A DNA stretch of 64,000 nt from Flemingiibacterium sp045644145. GTDB taxonomy: Bacteria > Bacillota > Clostridia > Oscillospirales > CAG-272. Position 1 is the first letter of the stretch. Each line of letters begins with the position of its first letter. The stretch is taken from assembly GCA_045644145.1 (NCBI GenBank), contig JAZRGK010000005.1, positions 1-64,000 on the forward strand, in the 5' to 3' direction. The notes under the pieces were generated by a model. It searched no databases, was not told where the DNA came from, and was given only the letters and a program-made list of their open reading frames with translations. The translations under genes were made by a program, and so were the position numbers. Positions 1 through 8,129 of this stretch are shown one piece after another.

Positions 1-1
1 A

Positions 2-136
2 ATTTCTTCGGGCAAAGCTAAACTTCGTGATATGGAAGACGGTACCGAAAAAGAATTTTTGGTTGACGAAATTGTTGACGAGTTGGGCGAAGCTATAAGA
101 GAAAAAATATTTAAAAATATTGCCGAAATATTTTAA
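2..136 (+). CDS. hisS: Histidyl-tRNA synthetase, C-terminal end (partial)
   Basis: The frame is open from the window edge and ends in TAA 14 bases before aspS. The 44 visible residues contain SSGKAKLRDMEDGTEKEF followed by an acidic and hydrophobic helix. This resembles the last strand and helix of the anticodon-binding domain of class II histidyl-tRNA synthetase, where a K-[LV]-[KR]-[ND]-M-x-[TD]-G motif is typical. hisS directly upstream of aspS is a common Bacillota gene order and supports the call. The catalytic domain lies outside the window, so identity rests on the tail and the context. Confidence 0.65.
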   Translation: MSSGKAKLRDMEDGTEKEFLVDEIVDELGEAIREKIFKNIAEIF

Positions 137-150
137 AAGAGGTTTATGAT

Positions 151-1953
151 ATGGCACTTGACAGATTAGACGGACAAAAACGCACCCATTATTGCGGTGT
201 GCTTAATAGAAATAACGAGGGTGAAACCGTAACTGTTTGCGGTTGGGTACAACGTCAACGTGACCTTGGCGGTCTTATTTTCGTTGATCTTCGTGACCGT
301 TCCGGCATTGTTCAGTTGGCATTTGACGATAACACAGATAAAGCTATATTTGATACCGCATTTACTCTGCGCTCGGAGTTTTCAATTTGCGCAAAGGGTA
401 CTGTACGCGCACGCGGAGAGGGTGCTGTAAACAAGAATATTCCTACCGGCGAGATCGAAGTGGCTGTGGATGAGCTTAAGATATTCTCCGTATCCCAGAC
501 ACCGCCCTTTGAAATCGTTGAAAACAGTGATGTTAAGCCTGAACTCAGACTTAAGCACAGATACCTTGATCTGCGCCGTTCCGACCTTGCGGGCAACATT
601 ATCGCGCGCTCCAAGATCGCTAAGATAATGCGTGACTACTATGCGGAAAACGGCTTTCTGGAAATTGAAACTCCCTGCCTTATAAAGCCTACCCCCGAGG
701 GAGCACGTGACTATCTTGTTCCCAGCCGTGTACATCCGGGCAAGTTCTACGCTCTGCCTCAGTCACCTCAGCTTTACAAGCAGCTTCTTATGCTGTCCGG
801 CTTTGACCGTTATATGCAGCTTGCACGCTGCTTCCGCGACGAGGATCTCCGTGCTGACCGTCAGCCCGAATTTAGCCAGATCGACCTTGAAATGTCCTAC
901 GTTACCGAGGACGACGTTATGGAGATCAACGAAAAGTTCGTGGTGCGTCTGTGGAAGGAATTTCTCGGCATTGACCTTCCCACTCCCTTCCTCCGCATGA
1001 CCTATGCCGAAGCAATGGAGCGTTTCGGCTCGGATAAGCCCGACCTCAGATTCGGATATGAGCTTCAGGATATCTCCGATGTTCTCCGTGACTGCGGATT
1101 CAAGGTATTCGCGGATACAATAGCAAACGGCGGTTCCGTGCGCGCTATTGTGATAAACGGCGAGGCGGCTAAGTTCTCCCGTAAAGAGATCGACTCCCTC
1201 ACTAATTTTGTTAAGTCCTACAAGGCTAAGGGCCTTGCATGGTATAAGAATGTAAACGGCGAGGTATCCTCTTCCTACGCGAAATTCCTTACCGATGAGG
1301 AAAATGCGGCTGTTCTTAGTAAGCTCGGTGCAGGCGAAAACGACATCGTGTTCATTATCGCTGACAAGAACAGCGTCGTTTACGACTCTCTCGGCGCACT
1401 CCGCTGTGAGATCGCTAAGCGTCTTGGAATACTCCGGACTGACGACTACAAGTTCCTTTGGGTTACCGAATTCCCTCAGTTCGAATACGACGAGGAAGAC
1501 GGCAGATACTACGCAAAGCATCATCCCTTTACCATGCCTATGGAGGAAGATCTTGCAAAGTATGCAGATACCGATCCCGCAAAGATTCGTGCCAAGGCTT
1601 ACGATATCGTACTTAACGGCTATGAAATTGGCGGCGGCTCTGTGCGTATCCACGATGCGGAGATTCAGTCCAAGATGTTTGACCTTCTCGGTCTTACCAA
1701 GGAAGAAGCAAACGAGAAATTCGGCTTCCTTCTCGAAGCATTCAAGTACGGTGTACCGCCCCACGCAGGTATGGCATTCGGCTTCGACCGCCTTGTGATG
1801 CTTATACTCGGTCTTGACGATATTCGTGACGTTATCGCATTCCCGAAGGTGCAGAACGCATCCGAGCTTATGACCGGCGCTCCCGCGCTTCCGGATATGA
1901 AGGCACTTGGCGAGCTTTCCATTGCGGTAGTCAAAGAGAAAGCGGAAGAATAA
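151..1953 (+). CDS. aspS: Aspartyl-tRNA synthetase
   Basis: Class II aminoacyl-tRNA synthetase that charges tRNA-Asp with aspartate in the cytoplasm. The 600 residues match the usual bacterial length. An N-terminal OB-fold anticodon-binding domain (about 1-110) is followed by the catalytic domain. Motif 2 is visible as FRDEDLRADRQPEF at 228-241 and motif 3 as GMAFGFDRLVML at 540-551. The bacterial GAD insertion lies between them. The ATG at 151 is preceded by an AGAGG ribosome site. The gene is 14 bases behind hisS, so the two are probably cotranscribed, and a strong hairpin follows. A long open frame on the opposite strand (763-2037) is a codon-bias shadow. Confidence 0.97.
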   Translation: MALDRLDGQKRTHYCGVLNRNNEGETVTVCGWVQRQRDLGGLIFVDLRDRSGIVQLAFDDNTDKAIFDTAFTLRSEFSICAKGTVRARGEGAVNKNIPTGEIEVAVDELKIFSVSQTPPFEIVENSDVKPELRLKHRYLDLRRSDLAGNIIARSKIAKIMRDYYAENGFLEIETPCLIKPTPEGARDYLVPSRVHPGKFYALPQSPQLYKQLLMLSGFDRYMQLARCFRDEDLRADRQPEFSQIDLEMSYVTEDDVMEINEKFVVRLWKEFLGIDLPTPFLRMTYAEAMERFGSDKPDLRFGYELQDISDVLRDCGFKVFADTIANGGSVRAIVINGEAAKFSRKEIDSLTNFVKSYKAKGLAWYKNVNGEVSSSYAKFLTDEENAAVLSKLGAGENDIVFIIADKNSVVYDSLGALRCEIAKRLGILRTDDYKFLWVTEFPQFEYDEEDGRYYAKHHPFTMPMEEDLAKYADTDPAKIRAKAYDIVLNGYEIGGGSVRIHDAEIQSKMFDLLGLTKEEANEKFGFLLEAFKYGVPPHAGMAFGFDRLVMLILGLDDIRDVIAFPKVQNASELMTGAPALPDMKALGELSIAVVKEKAEE

Positions 1954-1960
1954 GTATAAT

Positions 1961-2000
1961 AAAGCAGGGATGCCTGGGACTATGGGCATCCCTGCCTTTC
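1961..2000 (+). terminator. Intrinsic terminator after aspS
   Basis: An 11-bp stem, GCAGGGATGCC (1964-1974) pairing with GGCATCCCTGC (1985-1995), is followed by a short pyrimidine-rich CTTTCTT tract. It lies just after the aspS stop and before the ribosome site of the next gene. The T tract is weak, so some readthrough is possible. Confidence 0.75.
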
Positions 2001-2014
2001 TTGGAGGACTTTTT

Positions 2015-3109
2015 ATGGATGTTTCAAAAAGAAACACTGCGCTTGATATTACCCGTGTCGCGGCGGCATTTTCGGTAATCGCGGTGCACTTTTTCCTTAA
2101 TAGCGGATATTACACTACCCCTATGCTTGGAAAGCGGATGCTGGTTCTTACGGTACTTCGCACAGCGTTTACTGTTTGCGTGCCGCTGTTTATCATGCTG
2201 AGCGGTTATCTTATGTGCTATAAGGAGTGGTCGGCTAAGTATTACAAGGGCATTGTTAAAACTCTCGCGGTCTATTTGCTGGCTTCCGTATTCTGTATTT
2301 TATACAAGGATATTTTTCTTTCAGAGGGAATAACGCTCACCGGCACAGCAGAGCGGATATTCAATTATTCCGCTGCACCCTACGCATGGTATATCGAAAT
2401 GTATATAGGGCTGTTCCTTCTTATTCCGTTTCTTAACGCCATGTGGCGTGGACTTGACAGTCAAAAAGCAAAGAGCGCACTTGTTGTTACGCTCATTCTG
2501 CTTACATCTATGCCAAGTATATTCAATATATGGAATTTTCAGGTGGAGGGCTTTATAAAGACACCATACCTTTCCACAGAGTATACCAAAATGCTTCCGG
2601 AATGGTGGGTTATGATGTATCCCCTTACATATTACTTCATCGGTGCATATCTTAGGGAGTACCCCGTAAAGCTGAAAAAACGTTTTAATCTGCCGCTTAT
2701 TGCTGCATCTGTGCTTGTTTTCGGCGTTTTCAGCTTCTATCGAAGCTGGGGCGGGTACTTTGCCTGGGGAGCATATACCGATTGGTTCGGACTTCCCACA
2801 CTTATTATGGCCGTGCTTGTGTTTGTGTTCCTCGCACACCGCGATACTTCCGGATTCCCAATTTGGTCAAAGAAGCTGATTGCATGGATCTCCGACACAT
2901 GCCTCGGGGCGTATCTTGTATCATATGTATTCGATAACTTCATTTATACAAAGCTCAATGCAGCGATTCCGGATGTGTTCGGACGGATTTGGTGGTTTGT
3001 CCCCGTTACGCTTACGGTATTTACGCTGTCTGTACTGCTGTCAGGTATAATCAATCTGATATACGGCGGTATATGCGCCATATGCGCAATGTGCCGTCCA
3101 CAAATGTGA
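2015..3109 (+). CDS. Acyltransferase 3 family integral membrane protein
   Basis: A 364-residue polytopic membrane protein of the acyltransferase 3 family (PF01757), which moves acetyl or other acyl groups onto cell-surface sugars or other exported acceptors. The N-terminus RNTALDITRVAAAFSVIAVH is the family signature: a short cytoplasmic start, a first helix, and the conserved His about 27 residues in. About ten hydrophobic helices follow. The ATG at 2015 is chosen because TTGGAGGA precedes it. An in-frame ATG at 1970 lies inside the aspS terminator hairpin and is unlikely to be used. The acceptor cannot be deduced; no polysaccharide genes adjoin it on this side. Confidence 0.85.
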   Translation: MDVSKRNTALDITRVAAAFSVIAVHFFLNSGYYTTPMLGKRMLVLTVLRTAFTVCVPLFIMLSGYLMCYKEWSAKYYKGIVKTLAVYLLASVFCILYKDIFLSEGITLTGTAERIFNYSAAPYAWYIEMYIGLFLLIPFLNAMWRGLDSQKAKSALVVTLILLTSMPSIFNIWNFQVEGFIKTPYLSTEYTKMLPEWWVMMYPLTYYFIGAYLREYPVKLKKRFNLPLIAASVLVFGVFSFYRSWGGYFAWGAYTDWFGLPTLIMAVLVFVFLAHRDTSGFPIWSKKLIAWISDTCLGAYLVSYVFDNFIYTKLNAAIPDVFGRIWWFVPVTLTVFTLSVLLSGIINLIYGGICAICAMCRPQM

Positions 3110-3164
3110 CTCTTCCGTGCGGCACCACATATCGGTATATTTTTTAAAAGTTTTTGCTGAAGGA

Positions 3165-3193
3165 TTGAAAAACTCAATATAGTGTGGTATAAT
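3165..3193 (+). promoter_or_regulatory. Sigma-A promoter for VUT transporter-SDR pair
   Basis: TTGAAA (3165-3170), a 17-base spacer and TATAAT (3188-3193). Transcription would begin near 3200 and leave a leader of about 60 bases before the GTG start at 3260. Confidence 0.75.
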
Positions 3194-3259
3194 AAATTTG
3201 TTTGCAATGCGCTCCCCCTGTGAAAAATACAAAAAAAACAAACTAAGAGGAAAAAAAGC

Positions 3260-4015
3260 GTGAAATCTGCACTCAAAAAATATATTCTCCGTGAGCATGA
3301 AGAAACGCGTACTCTGCTTAGATGCATTCCTGCACCGGTAGTTACTCTGTTTGTGGTAAGTGTTATCTCTATGAATCTCCTTGCCAACAAAACCCTGCTG
3401 CAGCTTGAATGGATCGCGCTTGATGCCGGAATTTTGATATCGTGGCTGTCATTTATGTGCATGAATGTGATAACCAAGCACTTCGGGCCTAAGGCATCCA
3501 ATAAGATATCCGTGCTGGCGGCTGTCATAAATCTGTTAACGTGCCTCATTTTTTCTGTGGCAAGCCTTATTCCTTCAAATGCTGCCGACTACAGCGCGTT
3601 TAACGGCATTTTCGGAGGAACATGGTTTATTCTTCTCGGAAGCACAGTGGCATTTATCTTGTCGGCGTGTATAAACAATGCCCTCAATTTTACTATAGGA
3701 AAATTGTTTAAGAAAAATCCTAACGGGAAGGCGGCATATGCGGCACAGACGTATATTCCCACATTTATCGGTCAGTTTTTCGATAATTTTATATTCTCCG
3801 TTATTGTGTTTGTTGGATTCGCCCCCGTGTTCTGGGATGGGTTCCATTGGACGGTAATGCAGTGCGCGATGTGTGCATTGACCGGCGCGGTTGCGGAGCT
3901 TATTATGGGAATAGCCTTTTCGCCTATTGGTTACCGTATTTCAGAAAATTGGAAGAAAAACGGTGTGGGCGAAGAGTATTTAAACTGCATCTCATCCGAA
4001 GGAGAAACAGAATGA
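3260..4015 (+). CDS. VUT-family (YhhQ-like) transporter, putative queuosine precursor uptake
   Basis: A 251-residue membrane protein of the VUT/YhhQ family (PF02592). Characterised members import queuosine precursors such as preQ0 or preQ1; the substrate here is inferred from family. Several long hydrophobic helices are visible, including one at about 24-42 with SMNLLANK following it, and another with GPKASNKI in the next loop. The family's polar-residue-in-helix pattern is also present. Translation most likely starts at the GTG at 3260, behind AGAGG with nine bases of spacing. The stop overlaps the next gene's ATG (ATGA), so the two are translationally coupled. Confidence 0.82.
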   Translation: MKSALKKYILREHEETRTLLRCIPAPVVTLFVVSVISMNLLANKTLLQLEWIALDAGILISWLSFMCMNVITKHFGPKASNKISVLAAVINLLTCLIFSVASLIPSNAADYSAFNGIFGGTWFILLGSTVAFILSACINNALNFTIGKLFKKNPNGKAAYAAQTYIPTFIGQFFDNFIFSVIVFVGFAPVFWDGFHWTVMQCAMCALTGAVAELIMGIAFSPIGYRISENWKKNGVGEEYLNCISSEGETE

Positions 4016-4665
4016 AAGTTTTGATTACCGGCACATCGCATGGAATCGGAAAATCTATAGCTGAATTGTTTCTAAGTAAGAATCACGATGTTGTGGGAAT
4101 TGACAGAGAATCGTCTGCAATTACTTCACTGAGCTACACCCATTACGTTTGTGATGTGCGCGATTATGAAAATCTTCCTGAACTGTGCGGAATAAACGTG
4201 CTCATTAACAATGCAGGAACTCAGAATGAAGCGGATATTGACATCAACCTTAAGGCGCTGATTTACATTACCGAAAAATACGGTGTGCAGGACAAAATAA
4301 GATCAGTTCTTAATATCGGTTCCGCAAGCGGTCATACCGGTTCGGAATTCCCAGAATACTGCGCAAGCAAAGGCGGCGTTATGGCGTATACCAAAAATGT
4401 GGCGCAGAGAATTGCAAAATTCGGTGCCACCTGCAACAGCCTTGACCCCGGCGGTGTGCTGACGCCGCTCAATGAGTGCGTTATGAACGACAAAAATCTG
4501 TGGGCACAAATAATGGCAGAAACGCCCCTTAAACGCTGGGCAACGGCGGAGGAGATTGCCGAATGGGCATATTTTCTTACGGTAACCAATAGATTCTGTA
4601 CCGGTCAGAATATTCTTGTTGACGGCGGCGAATCGATAAACTATAATTTCGTTTGGAAAGAATAA
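4012..4665 (+). CDS. SDR-family NAD(P)-dependent oxidoreductase
   Basis: A 217-residue classical short-chain dehydrogenase/reductase. The cofactor loop TGTSHGIG (6-13), the NNAG motif (66-69), the catalytic Ser in NIGSAS (about 104-106) and Y116-x3-K120 are all present. The C-terminal DGGESINYNFVWK is the usual last strand of the fold. The ATG at 4012 is supported by AAGGAGA just upstream and by a 4-base overlap with the transporter gene. The open frame extends further upstream inside the transporter gene, but that part is only overlap. The substrate is unknown. Coupling to a VUT transporter suggests the two act on the same imported compound. Confidence 0.88.
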   Translation: MKVLITGTSHGIGKSIAELFLSKNHDVVGIDRESSAITSLSYTHYVCDVRDYENLPELCGINVLINNAGTQNEADIDINLKALIYITEKYGVQDKIRSVLNIGSASGHTGSEFPEYCASKGGVMAYTKNVAQRIAKFGATCNSLDPGGVLTPLNECVMNDKNLWAQIMAETPLKRWATAEEIAEWAYFLTVTNRFCTGQNILVDGGESINYNFVWKE

Positions 4666-4709
4666 CTGGCGGATAGACGAAAAATTTTGTAATGAGAGGG
4701 ATAGAGAAT

Positions 4710-6074
4710 ATGAAAAAAAGAATAATATCAGCATTATTAATTGCATTTTCTGTTATTGGATGCTCTTGCGGCGCACAGAATAACGCAGATGAGCTGAGAG
4801 CTAAGACAGCCGCATCTACCGATAATTTTTCTGTAAGCGGCACAATGATGATGTATTATTATAACGACGTTTACAACACATTTGTCAATTACTACGGAAG
4901 CTATATCGAATATCTTGGTCTCGATACGCAAAAATCCTTACGTGAGCAAGAGGCAGATGACGGTCAGAGCTGGTACGATTATTTTATGGGCGGCGCGAAG
5001 CAGGTGACCGAAGATATCCTCGCACTGAACGAAGCGGCAGCAAGCGAGGGTATTACCCTGACAGATGATGAAAAGGAAGCACTTAGAGCGCGCGTTGAGC
5101 GAATTGATGAGGGACTGTACGGAAACGGTATTACAAAGGATGATATTTATGCGGCAAAACTTCTTGAAGCTGTGGCTTACAAGTATCAGTTCCACAAAAA
5201 AGCAGAATTCACCCCCAATACAGATGAGCTTGAGGCTGCCCGTGATGAATCAAAGAATGAATACTGCTATGTGGACTATTATTCTTTCCCAATATATTAC
5301 AGCGACAATACAGCAAATCAGAAAGGTACATTTACCGAGGCAGAGGCAAAGGCACATGCCGAAACACTTGCAAAATCACGAAGCAAAGGCGAATTTGAGC
5401 GAAATGTAAGAAAGATATTACTTGAGGAAGATCCGGACACAACCGAAAATACAATAACCACTCAGATTGATAAGCTTCTCACAAGAGGCGCATCTTACAT
5501 CGAGGGCAACAAGGTATCCGAGTGGGCTTTCGGCGAAGACGCTAAAAACGGCTTGATCCTTGCGAATCCCACAGAAACCATGTACACCGCATATATGCTT
5601 ACCGCCGCACCGTACTATGATGAATCAGGAACAGTGAATGTTCGCCATATACTGCTATCCGAGGATTCATGGGGCAGCAAGGCAGCGGCTAAGGAAAAGG
5701 CGGAAGAACTTTTTGAGCTGTTCAGCGAGTCGGAAGGCAGTGTGGATGAATTTGCTCTTCTGGTGCTTGAATATTCGGATGATGAGAGCACATATTACAA
5801 CGGCGGACGTTACGAAAATCTTGCCGAGGGTATCACTGAAGCCGCTTTTAATGAGTGGTGCTTTGACCCCACACGCAAGGCTGGGGACTGCGAAATAATT
5901 GAGAGCAATTACGGATGGCATCTGATGCTTTATGAAGGCGAAGGACTCGCTGCATGGCAGATAGGTGCTGCAACGAGCTTGACTAATGAAGCAATGAACG
6001 ATTATCTCAGCGGAATTTCCGGTAAATACGAAGTGACGTTTTTTGATGATGTTATAAATTCAATACCCGACTAA
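4710..6074 (+). CDS. Parvulin-type peptidyl-prolyl isomerase lipoprotein
   Basis: A 454-residue secreted lipoprotein with a parvulin-type foldase domain, expected to sit on the outer face of the membrane and help exported proteins fold, as PrsA does. A basic start and hydrophobic run end in the lipobox VIGC, with the lipidated Cys at 18. The parvulin domain (about 306-415) begins NVRHILLSEDS and ends SNYGWHLMLYEGEG, both classic parvulin signatures. The middle is helical and acidic, like the PrsA/SurA chaperone region. The ATG at 4710 is preceded by GAGAGGG; an earlier in-frame ATG at 4692 lies upstream of that site. A terminator follows directly, so the gene closes this transcription unit. 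Confidence 0.88.
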   Translation: MKKRIISALLIAFSVIGCSCGAQNNADELRAKTAASTDNFSVSGTMMMYYYNDVYNTFVNYYGSYIEYLGLDTQKSLREQEADDGQSWYDYFMGGAKQVTEDILALNEAAASEGITLTDDEKEALRARVERIDEGLYGNGITKDDIYAAKLLEAVAYKYQFHKKAEFTPNTDELEAARDESKNEYCYVDYYSFPIYYSDNTANQKGTFTEAEAKAHAETLAKSRSKGEFERNVRKILLEEDPDTTENTITTQIDKLLTRGASYIEGNKVSEWAFGEDAKNGLILANPTETMYTAYMLTAAPYYDESGTVNVRHILLSEDSWGSKAAAKEKAEELFELFSESEGSVDEFALLVLEYSDDESTYYNGGRYENLAEGITEAAFNEWCFDPTRKAGDCEIIESNYGWHLMLYEGEGLAAWQIGAATSLTNEAMNDYLSGISGKYEVTFFDDVINSIPD

Positions 6075-6080
6075 AATTGT

Positions 6081-6129
6081 AAAAGCAGAAGACCGTGTGC
6101 TGGATATACATGGTTCTTCTGCTTTTTCT
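6081..6129 (+). terminator. Intrinsic terminator after the parvulin gene
   Basis: AAAAGCAGAAGACCGTG pairs with CATGGTTCTTCTGCTTTTT across an 11-base loop, with one bulge, and the stem runs into a T tract. A strong Rho-independent terminator. Confidence 0.9.
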
Positions 6130-6173
6130 TTGTACGGACGGAATTCACATTATAGGAGCGATTATGGCAAGTC

Positions 6174-6335
6174 TTATCTGACTTCTCTTGCACCTTTTCC
6201 CGTGTATCTTGTAAGCCCAACTATCGCCAAAGCTATAAGTACAATGATATTCAATAAATCATAGTTTTTCCACAAGGAATCTGCCGTGCACTTTTTCAAT
6301 ATTTCGGGCAGGTCATGACAGAACTGTTGACTTGG
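6174..6335 (-). pseudogene. Possible C-terminal gene remnant with one membrane helix
   Basis: On the minus strand a 53-codon open stretch ends in TAA and has no credible start codon. It reads LPEILKKCTADSLWKNYDLL, then a hydrophobic helix IIVLIALAIVGL, then TRYTGKGAREVR. It looks like the membrane tail of a lost gene, but it could be chance. The rest of 6130-6430 shows no other coding signal. Confidence 0.2.
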
Positions 6336-6432
6336 TTATTTTCTATCATTAATTTTGTTATAATAATTATAATCACAAAATTTATAGTCCAAATTGGTCT
6401 TGCCGCATTAAATTCCCATTCATATAACAGAC

Positions 6433-6550
6433 ATTATCGGCGATAATAATATCAGAGCCGGGCGGAAACGTCAAGGCTCAATTAACCAGACGTACTTCGC
6501 CCGGCGTATTTGCGCAACGGTTCCACGAAACATCGTGGGAAACGCGAAGT
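6433..6550 (+). promoter_or_regulatory. Structured leader upstream of ssp with alternative pairings
   Basis: The stretch between the parvulin terminator and ssp holds several nested complementary segments. ATTATCG-G-CGATAAT (6433-6447) is a dyad. GCCGGGCG (6457-6464) pairs perfectly with CGCCCGGC (6498-6505), with ACGTC/GACGT pairing inside it. TTCCACGA (6521-6528) pairs with TCGTGGGAA. ACTTCGC (6494-6500) can instead pair with GCGAAGT (6544-6550), which would break the first stem. Mutually exclusive stems ahead of a ribosome site suggest a regulatory RNA leader. I recognise no known riboswitch class in it. Confidence 0.4.
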
Positions 6551-6594
6551 AAGTCGATAATATAGATATTCGTATTTTTTAAGGAGAATTCGTC

Positions 6595-6849
6595 ATGTCA
6601 AACAACAAGATAGTTGTTCCCGAGGCTAAGGCAGCTCTCGAACAGTTTAAGATGGAAGCAGCAAGCGAAGTCGGTGTAAACCTCAAGCAGGGTTATAACG
6701 GTGAACTCACCTCCCGTCAGGCAGGTTCCATCGGCGGTCAGATGGTTAAGAACGTGAAACCCGTACGATGCGCGAGATTCGAGCGGAAAAGTAGGATTGC
6801 AAGCGGATATGCAGTAGCGGTGGGGTACACATATGGGCTTACAGTATAG
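6595..6849 (+). pseudogene. Alpha/beta-type small acid-soluble spore protein, 3' end displaced by element insertion
   Basis: The first 52 codons encode a typical SASP, a forespore protein that coats and protects DNA in the dormant spore. Visible are the GPR-protease region KMEAASEVGV and the conserved block SRQAGSIGGQMVK. After Lys52 the family's C-terminal helix is missing and 32 unrelated residues (NVKPVRCARFERK...) run to TAG at 6847. The missing codons KMIEKYENDLKAGK plus stop are found at 34730-34771, as the last residues of the recombinase. Removing 6753-34728 gives a perfect 66-residue SASP. AAGGAG precedes the ATG. The protein made from this arrangement lacks part of the DNA-binding helix and is probably poorly functional. 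Confidence 0.9.
6741..6767 (+). other. attL: left junction of the integrated element
   Basis: Host ssp sequence ends in the core AAGAA (6748-6752), shared with the right junction at 34724-34728. Directly inside is CGTGAA and then ACCCGTACG (6759-6767). The last is the exact inverted complement of CGTACGGGT (34706-34714) at the other end. A serine-recombinase attP has such inverted arms around a short core. Confidence 0.85.
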
Positions 6850-6889
6850 TGTTAGCCATCACATACGCATATAAACCCAAAAGTATATG

Positions 6890-6926
6890 AAAAAAGAAGT
6901 ATGTCTTAACTGCATACTTCTTTTTA
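6890..6926. terminator. Bidirectional terminator inside the left end
   Basis: AAAAAGAAGTATG (6891-6903) pairs with CATACTTCTTTTT (6913-6925), with T tracts on both strands. It can end the truncated ssp transcript on the plus strand and the leftward capsule operon on the minus strand. It insulates host and cargo transcription. Confidence 0.85.
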
Positions 6927-6944
6927 GGTTCGCATCAATAAAAT

Positions 6945-8129
6945 TTATTTTCTCCAGACCATTTTGTTAACGACACCGGTGTAAGACTGAATGATTTTTA
7001 CTACCTTTGTTGAAACATTTTCTTCAACATAAACGGGTACGGGAATACCGTAATCGCCGTTGTTGTTCATATCAACCGCTGTGTCCACTGCTTGAAGAAG
7101 ACTATTTTCGTCAATTCCGGCGAGGATGAAGCAGGCCTTGTCGAGAGCCTCGGGACGTTCGGTTGATGTACGGATACAAACAGCCGGGAAAGGATTTCCA
7201 AAGCTTGTGAAGAACGAACTTTCCTCGGGAAGTGTACCGCTGTCCGAAACTACCGCAAAGGCATTCATCTGCAGGCAATTATAGTCGTGGAATCCGAGCG
7301 GCTCGTGCTGAATTACACGTTCATCAAGCTTGAATCCGCTTGCTTCAAGACGCTTCTTTGAGCGCGGATGGCAAGAGTAGAGGATAGGCATATCGTATTT
7401 TTCCGCCATTTTGTTTATTGCAGTGAAAAGACTGTTAAAGTTCTTTTCGGTGTCGATATTTTCCTCGCGGTGAGCCGAAAGGAGAATGTATTTCTTCTTT
7501 TCAAGTCCGAGACGAGAGAGAATATTGCTGGATTTGATGTCATCGAGATTATTATGAAGCACCTCTGCCATCGGTGAACCAGTCACATATGTGCGCTCCT
7601 TGGGCAGTCCACATTCATGTAGATAACGGCGTGCATGCTCGCTGTATGCGAGGTTCACGTCTGAAATAATATCTACAATACGGCGGTTTGTTTCCTCTGG
7701 CAGACATTCATCCTTGCAGCGGTTTCCGGCTTCCATATGGAAAATCGGAATGTGCAGCCTTTTCGCCGCAATAGCAGAAAGGCAGGAGTTGGTGTCGCCG
7801 AGAATAAGAAGTGCGTCTGGTTTTATCTGATTCATCAGCTTGTAAGAGCAGTTGATAATATTACCCACTGTTGCGCCAAGATCATCGCCTACCGCATCCA
7901 TATAAACCTCAGGGTCGGCGAGCTTCAGGTCCTTGAAGAATACACCGTTGAGATTGTAGTCATAATTCTGACCGGTGTGAGCGAGAATCGTATCGAAATA
8001 TTGACGGCACTTATTGATCACAGCTGCAAGTCGGATGATCTCCGGGCGTGTGCCGACGATGATGAGCAGTTTCAATTTGCCGTTATCTTTGAATTTTACA
8101 TCTGAATAATCAAGTTTGATATCCATCAT
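6945..8129 (-). CDS. capG: UDP-N-acetyl-L-talosamine 2-epimerase, CapG/WbjD-like
   Basis: A 394-residue non-hydrolysing UDP-sugar 2-epimerase (PF02350). The fold opens with IIVGTRPEIIRLAAVI and continues with AHTGQNYDYNLN, ILGDTN, HMEAGNRC and LPEETNRR, all family motifs. Its place behind CapE and CapF homologues makes it the third enzyme of UDP-N-acetyl-L-fucosamine synthesis (CapG of Staphylococcus aureus, WbjD of Pseudomonas), which inverts C2 of UDP-L-PneNAc-type intermediates. Taken alone it could be a WecB-type UDP-GlcNAc epimerase. The start overlaps the capF stop by four bases. It is the last gene of the polysaccharide operon and a terminator follows. Confidence 0.88.
   Translation of the reverse strand: MMDIKLDYSDVKFKDNGKLKLLIIVGTRPEIIRLAAVINKCRQYFDTILAHTGQNYDYNLNGVFFKDLKLADPEVYMDAVGDDLGATVGNIINCSYKLMNQIKPDALLILGDTNSCLSAIAAKRLHIPIFHMEAGNRCKDECLPEETNRRIVDIISDVNLAYSEHARRYLHECGLPKERTYVTGSPMAEVLHNNLDDIKSSNILSRLGLEKKKYILLSAHREENIDTEKNFNSLFTAINKMAEKYDMPILYSCHPRSKKRLEASGFKLDERVIQHEPLGFHDYNCLQMNAFAVVSDSGTLPEESSFFTSFGNPFPAVCIRTSTERPEALDKACFILAGIDENSLLQAVDTAVDMNNNGDYGIPVPVYVEENVSTKVVKIIQSYTGVVNKMVWRK

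Noticed and set aside
1970..2014. An upstream ATG for the acyltransferase gene
   Set aside because: It lies in the aspS terminator hairpin with no ribosome site; the ATG at 2015 has TTGGAGGA.
763..2037. A 424-codon open frame on the minus strand across aspS
   Set aside because: It is wholly antisense to a well-supported gene and its product is Cys/Val-rich without any known motif; it reflects codon bias.
3194..3259. A preQ1 riboswitch in the leader of the VUT transporter gene
   Set aside because: The A-rich tail and ACTAAGAGG look suggestive, but there is no G-rich 5' strand to pair with CCCCC, so the preQ1-I fold cannot be drawn.
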